Notes: generated by a model not told the origin, from the sequence alone. Numbered from the stretch's first letter, positions 1 to 8,103 are shown. The stretch is 9,518 nt of DNA from CAVQFC01 sp036497895 (GCA_036497895.1 DASXIR010000335.1:1-9518); one strand, 5' to 3'. Program-made: numbers and translations.

Positions 1-470
<470 letters not shown>

Positions 471-501
471 CGCGATTCTTCATCCGAAGACGCGCAGTTC
501 A

Positions 502-553
502 CGAAGGGCACGAAGATCATCCAGGCAACCGCCTGGTGGTTTTCGTGCCTTCG
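502..553. repeat. Nested hairpin between convergent genes; REP-like element or bidirectional terminator
   Basis: The 113 bases between the two convergent stop codons contain two nested inverted repeats. The outer arms are 502-514 and 542-553 and pair over 12 bp (CGAAGGCACGAA type) with one bulged G on the left arm. The inner arms, CCAGGC at 521-526 and GCCTGG at 531-536, pair perfectly around the loop AACC. TTTT follows the inner stem at 540-543 and again occurs at 556-559. The position between two gene ends fits a terminator usable from both sides. The motif resembles dispersed 'acgaagg-cacgaag' intergenic repeats that I recall from GC-rich environmental genomes, but copy number cannot be judged from one window. 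Confidence 0.55.
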
Positions 554-583
554 CGTTTTCCCGGGCTTGTGACCGACGACCGA

Positions 584-1780
584 TCACGCTTTCGAGTTCG
601 ACCGATCGTGGTGAGTCACCTGTCCGAGCGAGCCCGCGCTGCCCCAATGTCCCACCTTGTAGATCCTGATGCCCACGCTGCGGGTTTCTGAAATCAGCGT
701 CCCGTCGGCGGTATAGCGGAAGTAGCCCGCCAGAGTGTGCGCCTTGTCGTGGGTGGCGTGAATCACGACCGGGCGGACTGGACGATCGCGGGTGTACGCG
801 TAGGTGCCGACCGCGCCGCCAGCAAGCTCGTTGAACTCCGGCAGGTTCGTGTCGAGGGCCCGGTTCTGTGTTTCTGCTCGACGGGTGGTCACCGTCAGAC
901 GGCTCTTGACGCCTTTGACCTTCCACCCCGACATCGGATGCCCTTCGCGGGCGTCACGCGCACGCTCGCGCGGCCCATAACCGAAGTTGACGCTGGCGGT
1001 CCGTGTCCCGACCGGGAATGGCGGTTCGTAGGTGCCTCGGCTGGTGGTCGGATCGTTCAGGATCGCCTCGTTGCCATATCCGAACGCTCCCAGATAGTTC
1101 TGCTCCGCTCTGGTCGTCGCGTTCTCGGCGTCGGGATAGGAGATGCCGATGAAATCGACCTCGCGGATGATGGTCGAGGCCAGCTGGATGCCCCAACGGC
1201 CATCGTTGTTCGTCACCGAGTAGACGCCGTCGCAGACCAGCAGCTTCTGACCGTCGGGCGTGTATCGCGTGAAGGACAGCGAGAACGCGGCCCCGACCGG
1301 GCAATACAGGTGGACGTTGATGCCCTCGAGCAGATCGTACGATCCGCGGAGAATCCTGCTCTTTCCCGATCCCGTGGCGTTGAGCGAAGGCGGCGGCGTG
1401 GCCGCGAACTCGGCGGCGGACTGGACGACGATCGGCTCGATGTCTTCGTAGATCGCGAACGGAAAGTGGAGCGTGCGGGCGATGCCCTGGGCGTCCCGCT
1501 GGCTCAGCGCGGTGAAGTATTCGGTGACGAGGCGGAAACCTTCAGACACCGGCGTCGCGAAACTGACGGGGAAACGCGAATCGAGCTGACCGCCTGGACG
1601 CAGGCCCGCGGGCTTGGCGAAATCGTCCGGACCGCCGACTGACGCGGGCCGCGCCTGGGCCGCACCGGCGGCCTGGGCGCCGAGCGATCCGAGTCTGCCG
1701 GCGCCGCCTACGGCGCCAATCATGCCGGCGGTACCGACCGTCTGAACGAATTGACGCCGATCAAGATGGCGCGACTTCAT
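584..1780 (-). CDS. Tat-exported protein of unknown function with NTF2-like (SnoaL-like) region
   Basis: This 398-residue protein is not recognised as a named family. Its N-terminus has a twin-arginine signal: D-R-R-Q-F-V-Q at residues 7-13, then a Gly/Ala-rich hydrophobic stretch to about residue 35 and an AxA-type region near 36-43. It is therefore probably folded in the cytoplasm and exported. Residues about 80-205 resemble an NTF2/SnoaL-like domain: an N-terminal helix (FRLVTEYFTALSQRDAQGI), then a beta-rich half ending with YTPDGQKLLVCDGVYSV and a DGRWGIQLAS strand. Residues 350-388 (YFRYTADGTL, then a GHWGSAGSLG strand) look like a second, diverged copy of that beta half. No catalytic residues are evident. 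The ATG start is supported by AAAGGAG seven bases upstream. It lies 53 bases after xerC on the same strand, so it may be read through from that operon or have its own promoter. Confidence 0.85.
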   Translation of the reverse strand: MKSRHLDRRQFVQTVGTAGMIGAVGGAGRLGSLGAQAAGAAQARPASVGGPDDFAKPAGLRPGGQLDSRFPVSFATPVSEGFRLVTEYFTALSQRDAQGIARTLHFPFAIYEDIEPIVVQSAAEFAATPPPSLNATGSGKSRILRGSYDLLEGINVHLYCPVGAAFSLSFTRYTPDGQKLLVCDGVYSVTNNDGRWGIQLASTIIREVDFIGISYPDAENATTRAEQNYLGAFGYGNEAILNDPTTSRGTYEPPFPVGTRTASVNFGYGPRERARDAREGHPMSGWKVKGVKSRLTVTTRRAETQNRALDTNLPEFNELAGGAVGTYAYTRDRPVRPVVIHATHDKAHTLAGYFRYTADGTLISETRSVGIRIYKVGHWGSAGSLGQVTHHDRSNSKA

Positions 1781-1787
1781 GACCGTG

Positions 1788-1794
1788 CTCCTTT
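1788..1794 (-). promoter_or_regulatory. Strong Shine-Dalgarno site of the Tat-signal gene
   Basis: On the minus strand AAAGGAG ends seven bases before the ATG at 1780-1778. It is the best ribosome binding site in the window and fixes the start that gives the twin-arginine signal. The rest of the 53-base gap after xerC shows no clear terminator or -10/-35 pair. Confidence 0.8.
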
Positions 1795-1833
1795 GGCCCG
1801 TTTCGTTCGGCCTCGTCTGTTGGTGTCGTTGTG

Positions 1834-2805
1834 TTAGGTCGAGGACTTCGCACGCGGGTGCGCCTTGTTGTACACGTCCAGCAGTTGCGCCGCGTTCACG
1901 TGCGTATAGCGCTGCGTGGTGCTGAGCCTGGCGTGACCGAGCAGCTCCTGGATCGCGCGGAGGTCGGCGCCACGTTGCAGCAGATGCGTCGCGAACGAAT
2001 GCCGCAGCGCGTGCGGGCTGATGCCGGTCCGCGAGCTGCTGGCCGCAACGTGCTGCCGTACGAGACGATCGACGCTGCGGACGGTCAGCCGGGTGCCGCG
2101 ATAGTTCACGAACAGCGGGTCCCGTTTTCTCCGGTCCGCAGCCCCGTGGTGACCGGCTTTCGGCGGAATGACTCGTGACGCCTTCTTCATTGCGCCCCGC
2201 ACCAGCAACTCGCGATCGTTCAGGTAGGCGCGAATTGTCCTCGCCGTCGCGGTGTTGAACGGCACGATGCGCTCTTTGCCGCCCTTGCCCCGGACGCGGA
2301 CCATCTTGGCGCTGAGATTCACGTCTTCGAGGTCGAGCCCGGCGAGTTCGGCGAGACGCAGACCCGAGGCATAGAACAGCTCGAGGATGGCGCGATCGCG
2401 GCGACCGAGCGGCGTATCGGCCGGCGCGTCGAGCAGCGCGCTCATTTCGTCCTCTGACAAATGCGCGGGCATGCGGATATCGCGTTTCGGAGTCGGGACC
2501 AGCGAGCCCGGATCGTCGGCGATCAGCTCTTCGCGACGCAGATAACGCAGGAACGTGCGCACCGCCGCGAGTTTGCGGGCAGCCGACGCCCGCGACTGCC
2601 CGGCCTTGTGCAGCTCGCCGAGAAAGCTTCGAATCGCCTGGCGATCGAGCCGCTCCGGCGCCACTTCCGCTCGCTTGACGCCGGCTGCGGTCGCGACGTG
2701 CGCGATGAACTGCGACAGGTCGCTGTCGTAGGCGCGCACCGTGTGCGGGGACACGTTACGGTTCAACGCCAGAAACCGGAGAAAGGATTTGAGGTGCTCG
2801 ATCAT
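1834..2805 (-). CDS. xerC: Tyrosine recombinase XerC
   Basis: This 323-residue site-specific recombinase would act with a XerD partner at dif sites to resolve chromosome dimers. The N-terminal SAM-like core-binding domain covers about residues 1-88 and contains NVSPHTVRAYDSDLSQF. The catalytic domain (about 110-312) carries the full set expected of the family: R150 in ASGLRLAEL, K174 in VRGKGGKER, H265 and R268 in HALRHSFATH, H291 in LLGHARLST and the nucleophile Y300 in TTQRYTHV. It is somewhat longer than typical XerC (about 300), mainly through a polar, basic stretch at about 201-230 before the LFVN strand. The ATG at 2805-2803 overlaps the trmFO stop as ATGA; there is no good Shine-Dalgarno, so translational coupling is likely. 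The frame stays open further upstream, but that part is the shadow of trmFO. XerD cannot be strictly excluded, but the neighbourhood favours XerC. Confidence 0.94.
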   Translation of the reverse strand: MIEHLKSFLRFLALNRNVSPHTVRAYDSDLSQFIAHVATAAGVKRAEVAPERLDRQAIRSFLGELHKAGQSRASAARKLAAVRTFLRYLRREELIADDPGSLVPTPKRDIRMPAHLSEDEMSALLDAPADTPLGRRDRAILELFYASGLRLAELAGLDLEDVNLSAKMVRVRGKGGKERIVPFNTATARTIRAYLNDRELLVRGAMKKASRVIPPKAGHHGAADRRKRDPLFVNYRGTRLTVRSVDRLVRQHVAASSSRTGISPHALRHSFATHLLQRGADLRAIQELLGHARLSTTQRYTHVNAAQLLDVYNKAHPRAKSST

Positions 2806-4226
2806 CGTCGCCAGGCCTCGAGGTCCGCGAGCGCTCGCTCCGACAGCGCCTGATTCCGAAGCTTCTTGCTGCGCATCCGCTGCTCCGGCGCCGGCATGAT
2901 TCCGAAGGTGATGTTCGACGGCTCGTAATGCGCCGGATTCGCGTGCGACACATAGTACGCCAGTGCGCCGATCGCGGTGGTGCGCGGCGCGCTGGTCACG
3001 GCCCGGCCCGAAGCGAGCGCGGCGGCGTTGATGCCGGCCAGCAGCCCCGAGGCCGCCGACTCGACGTAGCCCTCGACGCCCGACATCTGACCGGCGAAAA
3101 ACAGCGTCGGCCGGCTCCGGACCTGCCAGGTTTCGGCGAGGACGGTCGGGCCGTTCACGTAGGTGTTGCGGTGCACCATGCCGAAGCGCACGAACTCCGC
3201 CTGTTCGAGGCCGGGAATCAGCCGCAGCACCCGCGCCTGATCGCCCCATTTGATCTGCGTCTGGAACCCCACGAGGCTGAAATGGTCGCCGGCGAGGTTG
3301 TCCTGCCGGAGCTGGACAGCAGCATAGGGCTCGCGGCCGGTCTGCGGATCGGTCAGGCCGACCGGCTTCATCGGCCCGAACCGAAGTGTCTCGCGGCCGC
3401 GATGCGCCATCACCTCAATCGGCAGGCAGCCCTCGAAGAACTTCTCCTTGTCGAAGTCGTGGACCGTGGCCGATTCGGCAGCGACGAGCGCGTCGTAGAA
3501 CCGGTCGTAGTCGCTGCGTGTCAGCGGGCAATTCAAATAGTCGCCCTCGCCATCGTCCACCCCGCACGCGGGACCAGCCGCCAGTTCAGGCGAAGCAGGG
3601 GCGGAGCTTGCTGCGACCCGAAACCCGGGCGGAGCGAGCTCCGCCCTTGCATCCCTGCCGCCGCGGAGATTCCGATCCCAACGCGACTGACGGAACACCT
3701 TCGAGCGATCGATGCTCTCGGCGAGGACGATCGGGCTGATCGCGTCGTAAAAATACAACGCGCCCTGCCCGACGATCGACGCGAGTTCCACGGACAAGGC
3801 GTCGGATGTCAGCGGCCCGGTCGCCACGATCACCGGCGCCTGCTCGCTCGATGCGGGAATCGCGGTGATTTCTTTGCGGACGATCGTGACGAGGGGATGC
3901 TGGGAAAGCGTCTGTGTGATCGTGTCGGCAAACCGCTCACGATCGACCGCAAGCGCCGCGCCGGCGGGGACGCGGCTCGCTTCCGCGGCCCGCATCACGA
4001 GCGAATCGAGCCGCCGCATTTCTTCTTTCAGCAGGCCGACGGCGTTGTCGAGTTTGTCGCCGCGAAAGGAATTGCTGCAGACGAGTTCGGCGAGGCGATC
4101 GGTCTTGTGGACGGCGGTCGCGCGCACCGGGCGCATCTCGTACAGCGTGACCGGAACGCCGCGCGAGGCCACCTGCCAGGCGGCCTCGGATCCGGCGAGG
4201 CCCCCGCCGACAATCCGGACGGCCAT
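2802..4226 (-). CDS. trmFO: Methylenetetrahydrofolate-tRNA (uracil-5-)-methyltransferase TrmFO
   Basis: This FAD enzyme makes 5-methyluridine at position 54 of the tRNA T-loop, using methylenetetrahydrofolate as carbon donor and NAD(P)H as reductant. The N-terminus has a dinucleotide-binding motif (IVGGGLAGSEAA, residues 5-16) followed by LYEMRP. Family landmarks follow: ELVCSNSFRGD with C50, ATGPLTSD (135-142), YFYDAISPIV (158-167), DYLNCPLTRSDYDRFY with C233, VMAHRGRETLRFGPMKPVGL (272-291), GQMSGVEGY (379-387) and SNITFGIMP near the end. C50 and C233 correspond to the two cysteines reported essential in the Bacillus subtilis enzyme. At 474 residues it is longer than the usual 435-450. The excess is an insertion at about 185-226, between SRWD and GDYLNCP, described as a separate repeat. 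The start codon overlaps the topA stop as TGATG. Confidence 0.96.
   Translation of the reverse strand: MAVRIVGGGLAGSEAAWQVASRGVPVTLYEMRPVRATAVHKTDRLAELVCSNSFRGDKLDNAVGLLKEEMRRLDSLVMRAAEASRVPAGAALAVDRERFADTITQTLSQHPLVTIVRKEITAIPASSEQAPVIVATGPLTSDALSVELASIVGQGALYFYDAISPIVLAESIDRSKVFRQSRWDRNLRGGRDARAELAPPGFRVAASSAPASPELAAGPACGVDDGEGDYLNCPLTRSDYDRFYDALVAAESATVHDFDKEKFFEGCLPIEVMAHRGRETLRFGPMKPVGLTDPQTGREPYAAVQLRQDNLAGDHFSLVGFQTQIKWGDQARVLRLIPGLEQAEFVRFGMVHRNTYVNGPTVLAETWQVRSRPTLFFAGQMSGVEGYVESAASGLLAGINAAALASGRAVTSAPRTTAIGALAYYVSHANPAHYEPSNITFGIMPAPEQRMRSKKLRNQALSERALADLEAWRR
3595..3658. repeat. GC-rich palindromic element inside trmFO
   Basis: Within the trmFO insertion, GGGCGGAGC at 3627-3635 and GCTCCGCCC at 3638-3646 form a perfect 9-bp hairpin with a 2-base centre. 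The same 9-mer occurs again in direct orientation at 3599-3607. Its flank gcagg (3595-3599) is mirrored by ccctgc at 3653-3658, so longer outer arms can also pair. This structure falls exactly in the stretch that canonical TrmFO proteins lack. It is encoded in frame as roughly residues 190-211 (RDARAELAPP onward). The pattern is like a palindromic repeat inserted into a coding sequence, as known for Rickettsia palindromic elements; relationship to any named family was not tested. Confidence 0.7.
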
Positions 4227-6991
4227 CAGCTGGCGCGCTTGCGAACCGCGCGCTTCCCGGCTGCGGCCTTTGACTTGGCTCTAGGCTTGCCCTTGGCTTT
4301 CAACGCCGGCTTCGCTGCCGCTTCCTCGGTCTGTTTCGCCGGACGTTTGCCGCGTCCGCGGGACGCCGCGCCGCCGGCACCGCGCCGACCCCTGCGCGGT
4401 TCGCGCGGCGGCGCCCCACGCCGGGCCTCGAGCAGCGCCTGCGCTTCTTCGAGCGTGATCGTCGCCGGATCCCCGCCTTTCGGAATCGACGCGTTCACCT
4501 CGCCGTCAGTGACATAGGGACCGAAGCGTCCCTCGAGCACCTGCAGCGCATTGCCGCCGTCAGGCACCTCAATTTTGCGAATCACCCGCTTCTGTGCCTG
4601 TCGCGACGACCGCTTTGGCGCGGCCAGCAGCGCGAGCGCGCGTTCGAGATCGACCGTAAAGAGATCGTCGCTGGCTTCGAGCGACCGGTAATCGTCGCCC
4701 TTCTTGATGTACGGACCAAAGCGGCCCAGGCCGGCGACAATGACCTCGCCGGTTTCCGGATCGGCGCCGAGATCGCGCGGCAGCTCGAGCAGCTTGAGCG
4801 CGTCCTCGAGCGTGACCGTGGACTCGGTGAGGCTGCCGGTCAGCGACGAGCGCTTCGGCTTCTCTTTGATGCCCTTCTCCGGCGTCTCGCCAAGCTGCAC
4901 ATAAACGCCGAACCGGCCGTTGATCACATAGACCTTCATGCCGGTCTTCGGATCGTCGCCGAGTGTGCGCGGGCCTTCGGCCTTCGCGCGGATCAGCGTC
5001 ATGGCCTTTTCGATTGTCAGGTCGGCGGGCGCCAGCGTCGGCGGCAACCCCGCCGTTTTTCCGGGACCACCCTCACCGAGCTGCAGAAACGGACCGTAGC
5101 GCCCGATGCGGACGCGGACCTGGGCGCCCGACTCGGGATCGGCGCCGACGTCGATCAGTGGATAGTCGGCTTTTTCCTGTGCTTGCTTGACCGCTTCTTC
5201 CAGGCCGCGATGGTGCTTGTCGCCGCGATAGAACTGCCGGATGAAGTCGAGCCACTCACGTTCGCCGCGCGAGATCTGGTCGAGATCCTCTTCCATTTCC
5301 GCGGTGAACTCGATGTCGATCAGGTCGCCAAAATGTTCGCGCAAGAGGCGCGTGACGGCGAACGCAGTGAAACTGGGGACCAGCGCCTTGCCATGGCGGA
5401 ACACGTAGCCGCGCCGCTCGATGGTGCCGATCGTGGCCGCAAACGTCGAGGGCCGGCCGACGCCGATCCGCTCCAGCTCCTTGATCAGCGACGCTTCGGT
5501 GTAGCGCGCCGGCGGACTGGTCTCGTGGCTCTTGGCGTCGAGCGACGCCAGCCGCACGCGGGTACCGTCGCGGGCGATGCGCTCGCCGACGGCCAGCGCC
5601 GGGAGCACCGTTTCCTGCTCTTCGAGCTCCGCCGACGGATCGTCACTGCCTTCGACGTAGGCGCGGCGGAAGCCGGCGAACTCGATGGCCTTGCCCGATG
5701 CGGTGAAGATCGCGGTTTGATCGTGTCCGGCCGGGGCCGAGATCTCGGCGTTGGTCCGCAACACCCGCGCGTCCACCATCTGTGAAGCCATGGTCCGCTT
5801 CCAGATCAATTCGTAGAGACGAAGGTCGTCACCACTCAGCACGTCCCCAAGCGCCGAAGCGGCGCTGGCGAAATTGGTCGGGCGAATGGCTTCGTGGGCT
5901 TCCTGGGCGTTCTTGACCTTGGTCTGATAGCGGCGCGGGCCGGAGTAGTAGTCGTTGCCGAACAGTTCGCGGATCGCCTGCGCCGACTCCGACAGCGCTT
6001 CGTCGCTGAGCGTGGTCGAATCGGTGCGGTGATAGGAAATGTGGCCGTCCTGAAACAGACGCTGCGCCGCCTGCATGGTGCGCTGCGTCGAGAACCCGAG
6101 CTTGCGGCTCGCTTCCTGTGTGAGCGTGGACGTGGTGAACGGCGCCGCCGGACGTTCGACGCCCGGCTTGGCTTCGACCGACGTCACTGTCCAGGGGAGA
6201 TTGTTCGTCAGCGTCTCGCCGAGCGTCTGCGCATCGGCATCCGACAGCAGCCGGACGTTCTTGCCGGTCAGGACGCCGTTGGCGTCGAAATCCTTGCCGC
6301 TGGCGATGCGGGTGTCGCCGACGCGCGACAATGCTCCCGGGAAGTTGCGGCCATCGGCGGAAAACAACGCCTCGAGATCCGCGTAGCTGGCGGTCTTGAA
6401 CGCCAGACGCTGTTCTTCGCGATCGACGATGAGGCGAACGGCGACGCTCTGGACGCGTCCAGCGCTCAGGCCGGTCTGGACTTTCTTCCACAGCACCGGG
6501 GACAGGGTGTATCCGTACAACCGATCGAGGATGCGGCGGCTTTCCTGCGCGCGCACCAGGTTGTCGTCCACATCGTGCGCTTCTTTGATCGCCTGCTCGA
6601 CGGCCTTCTTGGTAATCTCGTGGAAGACGATCCGCTTGACCGGAATCTTTGGCTTCAGCACCTGCAGCAGGTGCCAGCTGATCGACTCGCCTTCGCGATC
6701 CGGGTCGGTCGCCAGCATCAAGTCGGTCGCGCCCTTGAGCGCGGTCTTCAGCTCCGCGACGTTCTTACGCTTGTCGTCCGGCACCACGTAGTACGGCTTG
6801 AAGTCGCCGTCGGTATCCACGCCGAGACGTCCCCACTTCTGCTTCTTGATTTCCGGCGGCACCTGGCTCGCCGACTCCGGCAGATCGCGGACGTGACCGA
6901 AACTGGACTTGACGCTGTAGCGATCGCCGAGGAATCGCTCCAGCGTACGCGCCTTGGTCGGCGATTCCACGATGATGAGGGTCTTTGCCAT
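4226..6991 (-). CDS. topA: DNA topoisomerase I (type IA), zinc-finger-free form
   Basis: This 921-residue enzyme relaxes negative supercoils by cutting and rejoining one DNA strand. The TOPRIM domain covers about 1-140, with E9 in IIVESPTKA and the acidic triad D96, D98 and E100 in ATDPDREGE. The core follows (about 145-600), with QESRRILDRLYGY (149-161), SAGRVQSVAVR (176-186), the nucleophile Y320 in GHISYHRTDST, AHEAIRPT and GVGRPSTFA. After that come four Toprim_C-type repeats, each with a GRxGxY/F core at about 629-636, 692-698, 756-761 and 821-826; three are preceded by LGADPETG-like turns. The last 60 residues are a Lys/Arg/Ala-rich tail. The protein contains no cysteine, so the C4 zinc fingers of E. 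coli TopA are absent. The gene starts 14 bases after dprA; AGGGTG ten bases upstream is a modest ribosome binding site. Confidence 0.97.
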   Translation of the reverse strand: MAKTLIIVESPTKARTLERFLGDRYSVKSSFGHVRDLPESASQVPPEIKKQKWGRLGVDTDGDFKPYYVVPDDKRKNVAELKTALKGATDLMLATDPDREGESISWHLLQVLKPKIPVKRIVFHEITKKAVEQAIKEAHDVDDNLVRAQESRRILDRLYGYTLSPVLWKKVQTGLSAGRVQSVAVRLIVDREEQRLAFKTASYADLEALFSADGRNFPGALSRVGDTRIASGKDFDANGVLTGKNVRLLSDADAQTLGETLTNNLPWTVTSVEAKPGVERPAAPFTTSTLTQEASRKLGFSTQRTMQAAQRLFQDGHISYHRTDSTTLSDEALSESAQAIRELFGNDYYSGPRRYQTKVKNAQEAHEAIRPTNFASAASALGDVLSGDDLRLYELIWKRTMASQMVDARVLRTNAEISAPAGHDQTAIFTASGKAIEFAGFRRAYVEGSDDPSAELEEQETVLPALAVGERIARDGTRVRLASLDAKSHETSPPARYTEASLIKELERIGVGRPSTFAATIGTIERRGYVFRHGKALVPSFTAFAVTRLLREHFGDLIDIEFTAEMEEDLDQISRGEREWLDFIRQFYRGDKHHRGLEEAVKQAQEKADYPLIDVGADPESGAQVRVRIGRYGPFLQLGEGGPGKTAGLPPTLAPADLTIEKAMTLIRAKAEGPRTLGDDPKTGMKVYVINGRFGVYVQLGETPEKGIKEKPKRSSLTGSLTESTVTLEDALKLLELPRDLGADPETGEVIVAGLGRFGPYIKKGDDYRSLEASDDLFTVDLERALALLAAPKRSSRQAQKRVIRKIEVPDGGNALQVLEGRFGPYVTDGEVNASIPKGGDPATITLEEAQALLEARRGAPPREPRRGRRGAGGAASRGRGKRPAKQTEEAAAKPALKAKGKPRAKSKAAAGKRAVRKRAS

Positions 6992-7005
6992 ACTTCCGCT
7001 TCACC

Positions 7006-8103
7006 CTAGCACGTTCTGTCGATCCGTACGAACCGCCCGCCGCCGACACGCTGCACCAGACCCTGCAATTCGAGCTCGAACAGGCGCGGCAGAAGACGCG
7101 ACGGCTGAAGACCCGATCGCTCGGCGATCGCATCCAGATCGCTGGCCTCTCCGGGTGTCAGGCAGGCCAGCACCGGATCCACTGGACGAACCTTGCCGGC
7201 TACGTCTCCTGAGCCCTCGGATCGCGGACCTGCGATTCCACGGTCCGGCGGGTTCGGCGCCATCCCGAGCTCTTCAAGGATATCGTCTGCGGACTCCACA
7301 ATCTTTGCACCATCCCGCAAGAGCCCGTGGGCGCCTCGGTTACGGCCGTTCAAGACATTCCCTGGGACCGCCAGCACCTCGCGGCCCTGCTCGAGTGCGC
7401 ATCGCGCGGTGATGAGCGATCCGCTCTTTTCGCCGGCTTCGATCACCACCACCGCCCGCGACAAGCCGCTGATGATCCGATTGCGCAACGGGAAACACCA
7501 CTGCAGCGGCGGAGTGCCGGGCACGACTTCGCTGATCACTGCTCCGTCGACGCACATCTCCTCCGCGAGCGAGGCGTGTTCCGGCGGATACATGACGTCG
7601 ACGCCGGATCCCAGCACGCCAATAGTCGAGCCACCGCCGTCGAGCGCACCGCGGTGCGCCGCGGAATCGACACCGCGCGCCAATCCGCTCACGACCAGCA
7701 GCCCTCGCGCGGCAAGGTCGGCGGCAAGCTGCGCGGCGATCGACACTCCATAAGGTGACGCGGCCCGCGAGCCGACGATGGCGACCGAGGGGAGATTGAG
7801 AACATCCTGCCGTCCACGCGTCCACAGCAACGGCGGCGGATCCGAAATCGTCGTCAACGCCACCGGATAGGCGGCATCTGTCCAGGTGACCGCCTGTATC
7901 CCGCCTTCTCGCGCGCGCCTCGTCGCCGCTTCCGCCTGCCCGCGCAGCGCAACGGTTCGATCCGGCTCGTTGCGCCAGTGATCGAAGATCAGTCGCTGCA
8001 GGACTGCGTTTGGAGAATCGCCGGCTCGGAGAAGTTCGGCCGTCCGCGACCGAAGCCACACGGGCAGAAGTGACAGGGCAACGAAATCGAGCAGGTCGGT
8101 CAT
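7006..8103 (-). CDS. dprA: DNA-processing protein DprA (Smf)
   Basis: DprA binds single-stranded DNA and loads RecA on it, protecting incoming DNA in natural transformation; it is also widespread in species not known to be competent. An N-terminal helical region (about 1-55, FVALSLLPVWL) precedes a Rossmann-like core (about 105-280) with VAIVGSRAASPYG, VVSGLARGVDSAAHRGAL, TIGVLGSGVDVMYPPEH, FPLRNRIISGLSRAVVVIEAG, SGSLITARCALEQGREV and AVPGN. The C-terminal 55 residues form a winged-helix DprA domain (TPGEASDLDAIAERSGL and following). I chose the ATG at 8103-8101 (365 residues) because GGAG lies six bases upstream; an in-frame ATG at 8115 would add four residues but has a poor ribosome binding site. 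It is the first gene of the dprA-topA-trmFO-xerC operon. Confidence 0.95.
   Translation of the reverse strand: MTDLLDFVALSLLPVWLRSRTAELLRAGDSPNAVLQRLIFDHWRNEPDRTVALRGQAEAATRRAREGGIQAVTWTDAAYPVALTTISDPPPLLWTRGRQDVLNLPSVAIVGSRAASPYGVSIAAQLAADLAARGLLVVSGLARGVDSAAHRGALDGGGSTIGVLGSGVDVMYPPEHASLAEEMCVDGAVISEVVPGTPPLQWCFPLRNRIISGLSRAVVVIEAGEKSGSLITARCALEQGREVLAVPGNVLNGRNRGAHGLLRDGAKIVESADDILEELGMAPNPPDRGIAGPRSEGSGDVAGKVRPVDPVLACLTPGEASDLDAIAERSGLQPSRLLPRLFELELQGLVQRVGGGRFVRIDRTC

Noticed and set aside
737..1642. 301-codon plus-strand frame opposite the Tat gene
   Set aside because: The minus-strand frame has a twin-arginine signal and a strong ribosome binding site, while this one is Arg-rich without domains.
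1781..1833. Terminator between xerC and the Tat gene
   Set aside because: Only a short GGCC self-complementary pair is visible, with no stable stem followed by a T run.
2806..3249. Upstream extension of the xerC frame by 148 codons
   Set aside because: This stretch is trmFO read in another frame; the XerC family N-terminus begins at the ATG 2805 (MIEHLKSFLRF).
3595..3658. trmFO palindrome as an intrinsic terminator or attC-like site
   Set aside because: It lies inside an intact coding frame, has no T run after it, and no integrase or cassette structure is near.
2928..4517. Long open frame of 529 codons on the plus strand
   Set aside because: It lies opposite trmFO and the end of topA, has an Arg/Pro/His-rich low-quality composition and no recognisable motif; it is an antisense shadow in GC-rich DNA.
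5894..7009. 371-codon plus-strand frame opposite topA
   Set aside because: It is a mirror of the highly conserved topA core, with Arg-rich composition typical of a shadow frame.
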